NCBI GenBank assembly: GCA_003996215.1
Contig: QJPP01000833.1
Coordinates: 124,001 to 188,000, forward strand
Origin: Jaltomata sinuosa
Lineage: Eukaryota > Streptophyta > Magnoliopsida > Solanales > Solanaceae
Direction of reading: 5' to 3'
DNA length: 64,000 bases
Below are positions 21,523 through 33,800 of the stretch, one piece after another; the stretch's first letter is position 1; each line of letters begins with the position of its first letter. The notes beneath the pieces were generated by a model. It did no database searches, was not told the origin of the DNA, and saw only the letters and a list, made by a program, of their open reading frames with translations. The translations under genes were made by a program, and so were the position numbers.

Positions 21523-22070
21523 TTAGGGGTGGGTGTTTGGAACAACCTGAAATTCAATTTTTTTGGATATTCGATTTGAATTTTTGAATTATGGATTGGA
21601 CTTTAAATTTTATTGTTAAAATGTATGAATTTTGGATCGGGTATCAGATTTAATACTATGAATTTTCAGATATCCAAAAATTTATAATGTTATACTTTGT
21701 ATTCAGTCCTATCCATATCAAATTTATATGCTCAAAACTAATAAGTCCAATTTTTAAAGGTCCAATAGATTAGTATACTATGACCCTACTCATTATAGTA
21801 TTAAGTCCAATATGAAGTTACACACATGGGCGGCAGGGTGACTTCAATACTTGTTAATCGTAGAAAATTGTATATTCTAAAGAGCAAACTATTATATGAA
21901 TTGAGGCTGTTAATTGTTATGCCTTAAAGGCTCAAAAGTTAACCAAAATATCCAAACAGATTAATACAAAATCGAAATAAAAAAATTCAATCCAAGCTTA
22001 TTCGGATTGGATTTGGATTATAATTTCTTCAATCCAAAAACCAAAACCTTCTCGGAATGCCCACCCCTAA
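21523..22070. mobile_element. MITE with TTAGGGGTGGG ends
   Basis: 548 bp with inverted ends TTAGGGGTGGGTGTTTGGA and CGGAATGCCCACCCCTAA. The flanks are ATACAACAC and ATACAAGAC (9 bp, one mismatch). Inner sequence such as 'tccaatccgaat' is itself arranged as an imperfect inverted repeat. The 9-bp duplication suggests Mutator-like; a hAT origin is the alternative. Confidence 0.7.
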
Positions 22071-22082
22071 ATACAAGACTTA

Positions 22083-22653
22083 GCTAGCGTTTGGCCATAG
22101 ATTCCCAAATATTTTTGGCAAGACAGTTTTGGGTGAAATTTTAGCATGTGTTTGGAAAAAATATTTCACTTTTTAAGGAAAAAACAGAGATATAATTTAT
22201 ACCCACAAGTTCTAAAAAACTATTAAAAATACTCATAAGTTTGTATTATCATTTTATAATGAGCATGTTTCGTAATTACTATATTTATCACTGCTGACTT
22301 GACCTATATGCATAAATTATAAAAGAGTTAAGTCCTAAAATTGGATGTTGTTACACATTGGACAAGTATCATGTATTGTATCTAAGTTGTATATATAGTT
22401 GCTTTGAAGAATAAAAAAGAAAAGAAGATTTCTTATAGTTGGAATAATAAATAGTGGGTTTTTAAAAAAAATATAAAATTTAGGGTAAAATTTTAATTTT
22501 TTAAAATACCCAAAAACTATTTTTTTCTAGTTTTTGGGATCTTGAAATTTTTGCCAAAAAATCTTGTCAAAAAGTGACAAATTATATGGCCAAACACTTT
22601 TTACCAAGATTTTTTCAAAAAAGTAGTTGCACTTTTTATGTCCAAACGGGTCC
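22083..22653. mobile_element. PIF/Harbinger (Tourist-like) MITE, 571 bp
   Basis: TTA on both sides (22080-22082, 22654-22656), with inverted ends GCTAGCGTTTGGCCATAG and TGTCCAAACGGGTCC. Subterminal 'tggccaaacac' words repeat the end motif inside. It starts 12 bases after the previous MITE. Confidence 0.78.
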
Positions 22654-22659
22654 TTAGAC

Positions 22660-24483
22660 TTGACTAGATCTATCTAGTATCATGGTTGCAAGCTCCTATA
22701 CATAGTGCTACCCTATGTAATAGTTGTTAGGCCTAAAATAAAAGTCTATCCTATGTAGTCGATATTCCCAAATCTCAATTATTGGGCAATTGAAATTAAT
22801 TCAAACAAGGCAACAAAAACTGCCTAGAAACTGTCTTGGTCTGATTTGGACAAAGACCAACCGAGCGCTGCACCTGCTTATCATCGTCCAAGTCAATCTG
22901 ACACTAAGACATTGCTCTACCTCAATGCCATGTTTAATTCTCCTTGTACATGATCACCTTGTCATATACCTCTTAGCATATCATAATCAACTAGAGCCCA
23001 ACTCCTGGTTCAATCGAAAAATAGGCGTAAAATAGATTTTTATGCAATTAAAAATATATTTTCTTACTTGACTTGCCAAATAATCAATAACCAAGTTCAT
23101 GTGTTAGTATGATGTCCAAGATCTTGGAGAAAGGAAAGGTCAAGTGATATCTCGTGGGATGGACATGCTCCTCATTGATATGCGATTTATTATTGATCAT
23201 ACTTTATTTTGTATCTGGTAGTTTGCCTTTCGGTTCCTCCTTGTACTAAATTATTAATTGAATTTCCCCACGGGGTTCTTGAAGTAAGTTGGACCAAGAT
23301 AATGGTAGCGAGAGATCGACAGTCTTTAAAAACAAGGGGTTGAGTAAATAAGAGGACGCTTGACACTTTATTATCTTCTTCCTGCCCTAAGTGTAGTACA
23401 AAACGAGGGATTAGCATTATTGACCCAATTTTAAAGCACTAACACCTTTCTCATCGGAGCTCTATGCACTTGAAAAAGGCTAACGCGACGTACGTGAAAC
23501 CAACCAAACTTCAATTTTGTCAAGCCTACTGTGTTTTTGCCTAGCTATGTCATTGTCATGCCATCCCCGCTGGTTGAATTCATTGTCCTCGACAAGACAA
23601 TCTTCAAGTAGTTCACTACTTGCTTCTCAAATGAAGTGTCTCTTTCCCCAAAAAGCATCTGCCTCGGATTTACCTTCCAAAGAACAAGGAACTCAATCCG
23701 CATATTTTTTTTGCTCATGCCAAAGGTTTTGTGATTAAGGATTTTCTAAACATCTTGCATGAATTAATTATGCACAATAGGTGGTGCATACTTGGCATGA
23801 CTGATAACGTTCAAATCAACTCCTCAAAGAGAGAGTATACACAGTCTTATACAATATAATTAATTTAGTTATAAATTGACATCGAATCTCACAGAGAACA
23901 ATATAAAGACTATTAAGAAAGTACATAGATTTATCACTTTCTGCGCTATTCCAAACACTTGATAAAGATTTAGAGAAAATTATAACTGATCCAGAAGTAT
24001 ATACTAACCTAGAATGTAAGTAAAATGATCAATGACTACAACAATGGATACAAGGGAAATTACTCTCAAGCAAGATCCAAATTATTTTATGATTTTACAA
24101 ATAATGGTAAGTTTATGTTAATTAGCCATGAATAACAATTCTATATTAGTTTCTCTCGAAAATTAACAAGACTACTTAATTGAATGTCCCTAACGCAATT
24201 AAAAGCATTAAGTATACTAGAATGTGACTACAAGTAGTTCTTTCTATCCCTAGGCCAAATCTATAAGATGAGGGTTGGACACACAAATTCATGTTAATTA
24301 ATCTTTCTCAACCCCAAATTTGCCTTTTCTAAGTTTAAACCAGAGTAAATAGGAGAGTCCTAGAGTTAACTAATCCCTTTGAAAATATTAAAGAACAAGA
24401 ATAATTAAAGAAACAATTAACTCATTCCAAAGAATAAAAATCATCCAATACACAAGCGCACAAGAGATTCAATTCAAACTTTG
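22660..24483. other. Unassigned region, possibly retroelement debris
   Basis: 22.8-23.75 kb is richer in GC than its flanks and has several short open frames on both strands, none with a domain I recognise. It may be an old retrotransposon piece. 23.75-24.48 kb is AT-rich without features. Confidence 0.4.
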
Positions 24484-24485
24484 AT

Positions 24486-24734
24486 ACTCCTTCCGTTTTA
24501 ATTTGTTTGACCTACTTTTTATTTTAGTCCCTTTAAAAAAGAATAACCCTTTCCTTATTTAATAAGTTTTTAATTTTAACTTTCCACATGACATGTTTAA
24601 AACCACAAGATTAAAAGGCATTTTGATACATTTGACATATATTTAATTTAGGACAACAAGATTCAAAAGTCTTTTTAATTTTCTTAATCTTTGTGTCAAG
24701 TCAACATAGGTAAGTCAATTTAAAACGGAGGAAG
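24486..24734. mobile_element. Stowaway MITE, complete
   Basis: 249 bp between TA dinucleotides with near-perfect inverted ends: CTCCTTCCGTTTTAATTTG on the left and CAATTTAAAACGGAGGAAG on the right. Confidence 0.85.
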
Positions 24735-24790
24735 TAATAAATATTTCTATAAACAATATTAAAGTAATGAAATAAAATACTAGACACTTA

Positions 24791-25167
24791 GTGGGCGTTT
24801 GGCTATGAAAATAAAAAAAAGTCACTTTATTTGAAATTTTCAAAGTTGGAGTTGTGTTATTGACCATAATTTTTGCAATAAACATTTAAAATTTAAATGT
24901 ATTTTTAAATTTTTTTATAAAATATGATTTAAAAATAAAATATAATTTAAAAGAGGTTATTTTATGAAGATAAAAAATTTAGAATTTTTTGAAAAAAAGA
25001 AATTAAAAAAAGTGAAAAAAGTCAACAATGTTTTTGCTGTTTTTCAAATTCCAAATACAATTTCAAGTTGTATTTGAAATTTTTCATGGCCAAACATTAT
25101 TTGTCAAATAAAGTGAAATTTCTTTTCGAAAAAAAAAAGTGAAAATTTTTCATGGCCAAACGGGTTC
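24791..25167. mobile_element. PIF/Harbinger (Tourist-like) MITE
   Basis: 377 bp flanked by TTA, with ends GTGGGCGTTTGGCTATGAAA and TTTCATGGCCAAACGGGTTC. It is closely related to the element at 5696-6055, including inner 'tttgaaattttcaaagttg'. Confidence 0.82.
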
Positions 25168-25217
25168 TTAGATATTCACTACAAAGCAAGAAATTGAAGA
25201 AATGAGTAAAAGTTTAA

Positions 25218-25398
25218 GTGGGCATTTGGTCATGAAAAATATTTATTTTTTTCAGAGTTGAATTCCGAAAAAGGTGTTTGACCATAAAATTTTAAAAAAT
25301 TCAGAAGAATTTCAAAATTTGAAAATAACTCCAATTTATATCCATGGCCAGACACAACTCCAACTTGTATTTGATTTTCATGACCAAACAAACGGGCC
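25218..25398. mobile_element. PIF/Harbinger MITE, short form
   Basis: 181 bp flanked by TAA, with ends GTGGGCATTTGGTCATGAAA and TTTTCATGACCAAACAAACG. It has the same termini as its neighbour at 24791 but an internal deletion. Confidence 0.78.
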
Positions 25399-25539
25399 TA
25401 AGAAAGTGTGTTTTGGCATCTAAGAACGTGAAATAACAATAGAAAAAATTATATTGATTAGAAACAAGGAGCCCATAATTACTAAAAATAAGTAATGTTT
25501 ATAATAATTACAATCTATAATAATATAGTTATATCCCTC

Positions 25540-27535
25540 CCCCTATCTCTCTCTTTCTCACTCACCACTCTTCCCCCCTCCCTCACTCTTTCTTTTTCTC
25601 TGCCCTCCCCCCCCTCGCTCTTTCTTCCTCTCTGCCCCCCCTATATTGCTCTTCCTTCCTCTCTTACTCTCCATGTCCCCCTCCCCCCCTCTCACTCTCT
25701 CTGTTCCCCTCCCACCTCTCTCACTCTTCCTTCCTCTCTCACTCTCTTTGCCCCCAGAATCAAATCACCATGAATACTTGGGCCGGATTTGATCAAATTT
25801 TTGTCATGAACACCACAGTCGTATTCCTCCACCATCAGCCACCTTTTTCTCCCATTTTTTTTTACTCCCTCCATCATTCTGGTCAGATCTGAAAGTGATG
25901 CTTCATTTTCGGCAGATCTGAATTGATGGAGGTGCAACAAGTTTGGTGGTAGTTGTTTCTAGTGGTATGAACAAAATTATATTTTTTTGCACTCAGGGAT
26001 TTGTATTCACGATTAAACCATTCAAATACAAATGATAATTTGTATAAAATGTATTATTTGATATAAATGTATATCTGAAATTTTAGAACAAACGTATATA
26101 TAAATCATTGTATATTTGAATAAATGTATTTTTGTGTTATATGTTTGAAATACAAATGTATATCCGGTAAATGTATGGAGATGAGAGTTTGACTATTGAT
26201 GGCGTTCATCCAAGGACAGTGAAGAACAATGACGATGGTACAATGGATATTGGGAAAAGTAATTGTATATGGATCAATTTGTGATATTTGTATATTTTAT
26301 CGATTGTAATATACAAATGCATCTATTGTATATGTATCAATACGTGATATTTGTATTTGGTTTCAATTGTAATATACAAATGCATCTATTATATATGCAT
26401 TTGTATATGACAGAGTCAAGCAAATATAAATGATCCATTTGTATTTATAAGTCATAGAAACAAGTAAATACATACTACTGTATTCAAAATACAATTGTTC
26501 AATTGTATATACGATTTTGTACAATTAAAAATGTATATATCAAATTTTAGAACAAACGTATACTATATCCATTTTGGGATATGTATGCTTTTTGTACTTG
26601 TATTTATGTATTTTTAGCAGACAAAACATCACATCCTTATGCATATATATATATATTTGTATATATATTTTGTTGAAATATTTACACCAAATACAAATGG
26701 TATGAGCTGTAATCTCTAATAAAAGATTTAAATTTAGATCATTTCCTTGATTTAAGAGATTTTTTTGGTTAAGAAATCTTATGGAAGACTAAGAAAATAC
26801 TTATGAAAGACTAAAGGAAATATTTTTAGCTTATTTTATGAGATTTTCCTTTTAAAAAAGATCTTGCTATGAGAGAGTCCAGATCCTAGAAGGAAGATTG
26901 AGAAAATATTCTATGCATGATTTGTGTGATTTTCTGTTTTAAAACAAATCATTTCCATGAAATCTCTCAATTAATGCTGAATGTATTTGTATATTTTTGA
27001 ATAAGTGTATTTTTATAGATATACATTTGTAAATACTCAATTAAACGTATATAAAACATATTTGACCTCCCCTCTTCAAATGTATATGTATTTTGAATAA
27101 GTGTATATTTTATACATATACATTTGCAAACGTATACCAATCCTCTATCTCCTCTCTCTTCTTCGTACAGATACAAATGATAGTTGTTTATATATACAAA
27201 TTTAAGAGGCTTGTTTTTTAAAAAGATACAATTCGTCTCAATTTTCAGAACTTGAATGATTTTGCACTCAAAATTTTCTCCCAATTTTCAGATTTAGAAA
27301 ACCATTGCCAAAAAAAAGAAGAGATAGATAGAACGAGAGAAGCAGAAAGAGAGAGAGAACGACATACGAAGAGAGAGAGAAAGATGGGGGGCGAGCAGAT
27401 AGGGGAGAGGGAGGGGGGCGAGTAGATAGGGGAGAGAGAGGAAGGGGGGCGAGTAGATAAGGGAGGGCGGAGGGGGGGCGAGGTAGATAGGGGAGAAGGA
27501 GAGGGGGAGAGAGGGGGGAAGGAATGTTATAAACC
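25540..27535. repeat. 2-kb block with CT-rich left and GA-rich right ends
   Basis: 25540-25757 is almost pure C/T and 27305-27530 almost pure G/A, so the two ends are mutually complementary in composition. The right end has tandem units of roughly 35 bp containing 'gagtagataggggagag'. Between them, 26.0-27.2 kb is full of 'tacaaatgtatatttgtat' words. This could be a foldback-type element ending about 330 bp before the NUP155 start codon. Exact ends and target duplications are not resolved. Confidence 0.55.
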
Positions 27536-27863
27536 CTTTTTAGCTGGTAGCTATGAATTGTAAATAACAAACTTTAGCTATAGACCCCCTCCAATTAAGC
27601 TAAACCTTAGTTATTTATGAAATTTTGCCATAACAATACTGCCCATAACTAAAAGCCCGTGTACACACACTTAACATCGCAGGTGAGGTACCCAGTGTGA
27701 CCGATCCAGACATCGCCAGGCGCGAAAAGATTGGCTTCAATCAAACACTAAAACCCTAGTCCCGCTTCAGTTCAAATTTCCAGTTGCTGTAGAATTTACA
27801 TTAGTTCTTCCATTAGGGCTTGAATTAATACTATTACTACTACTACAGTTCAAGCCCTAGGGA

Positions 27864-30800
27864 ATGGCTTCTATGGAGAACGAGATTGTTATGCGTGATG
27901 TTACTAATGCTGGACTTGTAGTTAGTGACCGCATTGGCCGTCATGTTTCTTCTCAAATCGATCTTGAAGATGCATTGGAAGCTTCTAGATATGCTAGTCA
28001 TCCTTATACTGCTCAACCCCGTGAGGTAAGTATGTCGATTTTTCGTTTCATTGTTAACTTATTTTTTTTGATGTTGTTGGCAATCATTATCTTCGGAGCT
28101 TCGAAGATTCAGCTAAAAGTATGTGATTATCGTTTGATTATTAAATGCTATTTTTGCTCATCTTCGGAGCTTCGAAGATTCAGCTAAAAGTGAAATATAG
28201 GAAGTAAGAATTTCTTTGGGTTTGGTTGGAGAGGTGGTGAAACATTTTTGCAAAAGAGTGTTTTTTTGCTTTTGTTGGCACCATTATCTTTGGAGATTCG
28301 ATGATTCAGCTAAATTTATTATTTTTGATGACCGTGGTGCCCGGGCTAGTTTTCGCGCACCTAGACTAAATCCACGGGATACCTGCCACCTCCCACTAGC
28401 AATAGTTTACTAAGTAACTCTGTCCACCAAGACTAGAACAGATGGGAAGAATCACCTAGTTTTTTTTTGTTTCCGCTGGAAGATTCTGCTAAATTATAAA
28501 TATAGGAAGTAAGAATTTGAGCCGAGGGTCTTTTGCGAAGAACCTCTCTATCTCCCACGAGGTAGTGGTAAGGTTTGCGTACACTCTACCCTCCCCATAC
28601 CTCCCTTGTGGCATTCATTGGGTATGTTGTTGTTGAAGTAAGAATTTCTTTGGGTTTTGGTTGGAGAGGTGGTGAAACATTTTTGCAAAAGAGTTTTATC
28701 GAATTTTGGGGATTTAGTTTATTAGCGAAGCCTGTTGTTGTTGTTGTTGTTTTTCAATTTTTAGAAGAAGTTGCATTTTATTACAAAAATTGTAAGAAAA
28801 AGTTTCGTTCTTTTCGAACAACAACAAAAACAGACTAAGTTCTACATATGCCAGTCATCCCTATACTGCTCAATCCCATGAGGTAAAGTAACCAACCACC
28901 AATGAACTTCATTATAAGTATGTGAACTTTCGTTTGATTGTTAAATGTTTTTTTTGCTTTTGTTGGCAATCATTATCTTCGGAGCTTCGAAGATTCCAGA
29001 TTCTGTTATAGGGAGTAAGAACTTTCTTTGGGTTTGGTTGGAGAGGTGGTGAAGCATTTTTGCTAGTTCTTTCAATTAACATAATATTTAAAGCCCATCA
29101 ACAAAGCTTTATTAGTTAAATGGCTATGGAGGTTTGGGTTGGAGACACAAACGTTGTGGAGGGGGATAATAAAGGATAAATATGGAATTTTGGAAGGAGG
29201 GTAGAGAACTAGAGACATCACTTTGACTTTCGGATGTGGTTTGTGGAAGAAAATTAAAATCAATTACAATAACCTTCCCAGGCGGCATGGAGTAACTCTT
29301 GTCGATCACACTCTATGGAGTAAAAGTGGTAGAAGAAGCTGTTTGAAGTAGAAAAGTAGAGTATCCTTAAAACATATTATTTTACAGAGGCTTATCAAAG
29401 AAGAAAATAAAAGAAAAGCATACATGTTTAACCAGGGTGGGAGGATATATTCTCAAGGCGTTATAAGAAACCACTTAAGATGTTTATAAAGTAAGAGTGT
29501 TAATGGAGTAATTTAGCAATTGGTCGTTCCATTAGTGCATGTTCCAAATGTCATGTTCTTTAACAAAGGCTTTAATCTAATCTCAGCCAACTGACCAAAG
29601 AAGTGATTGTAGCATGTGTGAGATTTGCGTGTCTTCAATTATTTAACGTCATAATTACACTCGTCAATAATACTGATCGTGTTTCCTATGTTACTATTTC
29701 CATTTAACAGCTTTAAACTGTATTCATAGACATTAATTTGCAATCCTGTTATGATTTCATATTGTAATTCTTAACCACATCAAACATCTTTTATTCTATC
29801 TTGCCTTGGGAAGGCACTAAATCTGTTCATTCATGTTACTGCTGTAGTGGCCTCCTTTAGTGGAAGTAGTGGATTCTTGGGAGTTGCCTTCTGTATTGAT
29901 TGAGAGATATAATGCATCCAGTGGAGAAGGAACTGCATTATGTGGAATATTTCCTGAAATACGCAGAGCTTGGGCATCAGTGGACAACACATTGTTTCTT
30001 TGGCGGTTCGATAAGTGGTGAGAATACACAAAATTTGACAAGTCATTAGTATTTCATTAATATCACACCAGCTCGGGATTTTCTATATACCATCAGCAAT
30101 TGCAAAAGATGTGCACAAAGCTTGTGAATAACTCAATCACAGCCATCTACCAAACTATGCCGAGAATAACAAAAAAATATTTGCATTTCCCGAATTATTT
30201 GTTGTCGAGTCCTTAGACCGATTCCATAATTTTTATCTTTCAAGTTCGAAAAAGCATGGGCCTTTAAGTCACCCACAGTCAAAGTTCTGTTTGTATCAAG
30301 TAAGATCTTTTAGATTTGTTCAGGAAGTTTAGTTATGCATGTAACGAACTATGTATTGAGAATTCCAGAATGGGATTATTTTGTGGTAATAAAGTACAAG
30401 ACAAGAAGTCTAATGTTCATATGGTCCATGATGTGCGGGATCTTCTTTTATTTTTATTGTTATTTAGTTATTGATGTCCTTCTCTAGGATGTACTTCCTA
30501 ATAATATTCCCTTTATGATGCTGTTTTTACTAATACAATCCTTACTTTGCCTATCAAAAAATTATAAAATAAATACTAAAGCTTTAGTTTCTTTTGGTTT
30601 GTTATCTCATTATATTTTGTTTTGTGGATTTTTATTCTGCTGATGGTATCATGTTTTGTTTAGGGATGGCCACTGTCCTGAATATAGTGGAGATGAACAA
30701 GCTATATGCGTTGTTGGCCTAGCCAAAGTCAAACCTGGAATTTTCGTGGAGGCCATCCAGTATCTTCTGATCTTGGCAACTCCTGCTGAGGTAGTATATC

Positions 30801-33800
30801 TTCATCAATGTTAAACTTTTTTTTTTTTTTTTTGGGTAAATAAACTGATTTTATTACCAAGTAAGATTTACAAAGCACAAACAAGAAAAGCAAACTGGAC
30901 AGCCCCCAGATTTGCAAGCACCCTTACTATCACCACCGTAACATAGGCTCAGAACATCAAACAATCTACAAAGCCAAACAATTACAAAGGATAAAAGTTC
31001 AAATCCTGCAGAACATTGTTAAGCCTTGGTCTTACTCTTCCTCGCATGTGCACCTCTTGGACAATCTGCTTTGCCAGCATTGCAGGTGTTCGTATTGTTT
31101 TCTGAATAATTTTCTGATTTCTCTCCTGCCAAATAAGATATACACTAGCAGCCAAAGTCATCCTATACAACTCAGCTCTAGGATGTTTTCCTCTACAATG
31201 ATTAGTAGCCCACACAACTTCTTCCTCCCATCCTGTAACCTGTCTGGGAATACTTTGCCAGTGCAAGATCATCTGCCACACCTGGCCCGAGAATAAGCAG
31301 CTAAAGAATAAGTGTTCATTACTTTCAGTCTCAGTTCCACACAACACACACTGCACATCTTCCACACAACCCCAGACAGCCAATCTATCTCTAGTGAGTA
31401 GACTGTACCCCTAGCTTTAAAGCTCTCAAAATCGAGCTCCCTAAGTCCCAAAATGATGAAGAATGAAATAAAATCACAAAGCACAACTGTTTATACAAAA
31501 ATCTAATTTGCGGTGCTTGCTGCACTTGCCCAGTGCTGGCCGCACACTTGAGTCAGAAAATGAAAAATCCCCCAACAATGTTGGCCGCACTTGGCCCTGT
31601 TTTAGTTGTCAAATTTCTTTTTCAACTTTGCTCCAAGCCTCCAACAATGCCGAAACTCACCCGAGCCCCTTGGGTCCTACTCCAAACCATACTAACAAGT
31701 CCCAAAACATCATATAGACCTAGAGAAGCCTCAAAACATGAACCGAAATGCTATAGCTCGAAAAGAAGGGTTGAGTTGTTACATTCTCCCCCACTTAAAC
31801 CAATGGTTGTCCTTGAATGTGCTTTGAATTATACCAGAACTATCGAACAATTCTATAAGCTCGTCATACATACCACTAGTATTCCCGTGTGACCACCTCT
31901 ACACAGATAATCCCTCTAAAACACTTCAACTGAAGATTCCTCTTCAACTTTTGCCCATAATCTTGGAAACCAATCATGTTTTTTAATGAAATAAGAAGGA
32001 TATCATTAACAAAAAACATCAAGAAGATGCAAGCATTACAAAGAAAGAAATTATCAGCTCCCAGGCAGGCAAAAAAAGCTATCTAACAGCTATCAACATA
32101 ATCTTTGAAGCCCATCATTGACACAAAAAACTTCCTCAAATGTCCAATTCTCGTGTATTTGAACTGTCTCAGTCTAAATGACTTAAGTTGGGTCATAAAC
32201 ATACTTTTGAAACGTAGTTGCATGATAAACAAGTACCTCTATGACGATAGCACGATTTGCCCTCTATATCCCTAATGCATTGCCAAATTCCTACCCATAC
32301 ACGTCTCTATTCAAACTTAATTTTCTTCCAAGATCACAAAACACCGTCTAAGATACAAAAAAAAAGCTCCCAAAAACACACGATCACCATATCTCTAAGT
32401 CATAGATTTTCCTTGTCGGGAAAGAACTCTCGACTGCATTGTGGTGTCTTAAAGCTTTTTTGTTCCAAAACGACCTTATCCAAGGCCTATTGAGCTAATC
32501 TTTGACTGTAGCTTTGTTTTGCGAGTGTAAGCTACTCGACCCATAAACCATACCAATATCCATATAAAACCTCAAACGACACGATTTGCACACTAAATTG
32601 GTAATTGCCTTAATGAGCCAAGTCTGTATACAACGGTAGTTTAGTAATTTAGGATGTAAGAGTTTCAAATTTTATTTTGTTTGTTGTTTTTGTCTTCAAT
32701 CATATCTGTGGGCTTACCGCGCCATATTGCCTATAAATTTGGAGATTTTTGACAAAGGTAACAAGTTTGTATCTGTAAATCTGGAGATATTGGATCTCTT
32801 ACATGGAACAGTGGAGATACTATCTAAGTTATCGGTATCTGGTAAAGAATGACTCTGTACATCTTAACAATAGCCTCAAGTTTTTAGTTAATTTTTGGTG
32901 CACCCATAAGATCCCTTTTAATATAGAAGATTTGTTTTTTTTTTCTTTCGTGAAGTACCATATTTTTGTGTAGGTTTCCCGCGTATCGTATACTGCTTGT
33001 ATAAGGGAGATTTTCCACGTCAGTAAAATTATTACTTTTATCAAAACAGTATCAGAATTCAAATGGATTTGTGATGCATGCATTAGTTGGCTTAATGACC
33101 GGTGAACTTTAGATGTTTGTTTCTAGTCCATGTTTCCTCTCTTATCTTATAACGATAAAACTTGTTTTACCTTTGGTCCTCTCATTTACCTCTAGCTCTA
33201 TTGCACTTAGTTGATCCTTGTAGGTGTATGTTGTTCTGCAAGCAGTGACGGAACTGATCCATATGCTGAGGTGTCACTTCAGCCATTACCAGATTATACA
33301 ATTCCATCTGATGGAGTGACCATGACATGTATCAGTTCCACGGATAGAGGTCACATTTTCCTTGCAGGCCGTGATGGACACATTTATGAATTGCAGTACT
33401 CAACTGGTTCGGGGTGGCAGAAGCGATGCCGCAAGCTCTGTCTAACTGCAGGTCTTGGAAGTGTTATATCAAGGTATTCCCTTTGTCTTAGGTAGTGGGG
33501 GTTGTTTCAGTAGTCTACATGAAACTCTATTTTACTTCCCCTTCTTTGGTCTTGCAATTTGCATAGTCATCAGTGGTTTTCCAGAGTCTTATAAGCATCT
33601 AGGTTCTCAACTTTGCCTGCTTTGTACTATGAAGTGAAGAGCCTGAGTGTGGAGTGAGGGGTAAGAATAATAGCTGTTTTATTTCCTGCAGGTGGGTGGT
33701 GCCAAATGTTTTCAAGTTTGGAGCCGTAGACCCCATTGTCGAAATGGTCATTGATAATGAGAGACACATCTTATATGCACGTACCGAAGAGTTGAAAATT

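Noticed and set aside
25495..25773. Open frame of 92 codons rich in Ser, Pro and Leu
   Set aside because: It is the translation of the CT-rich low-complexity tract. The minus-strand frame at 27268-27570 is the same effect at the other end.
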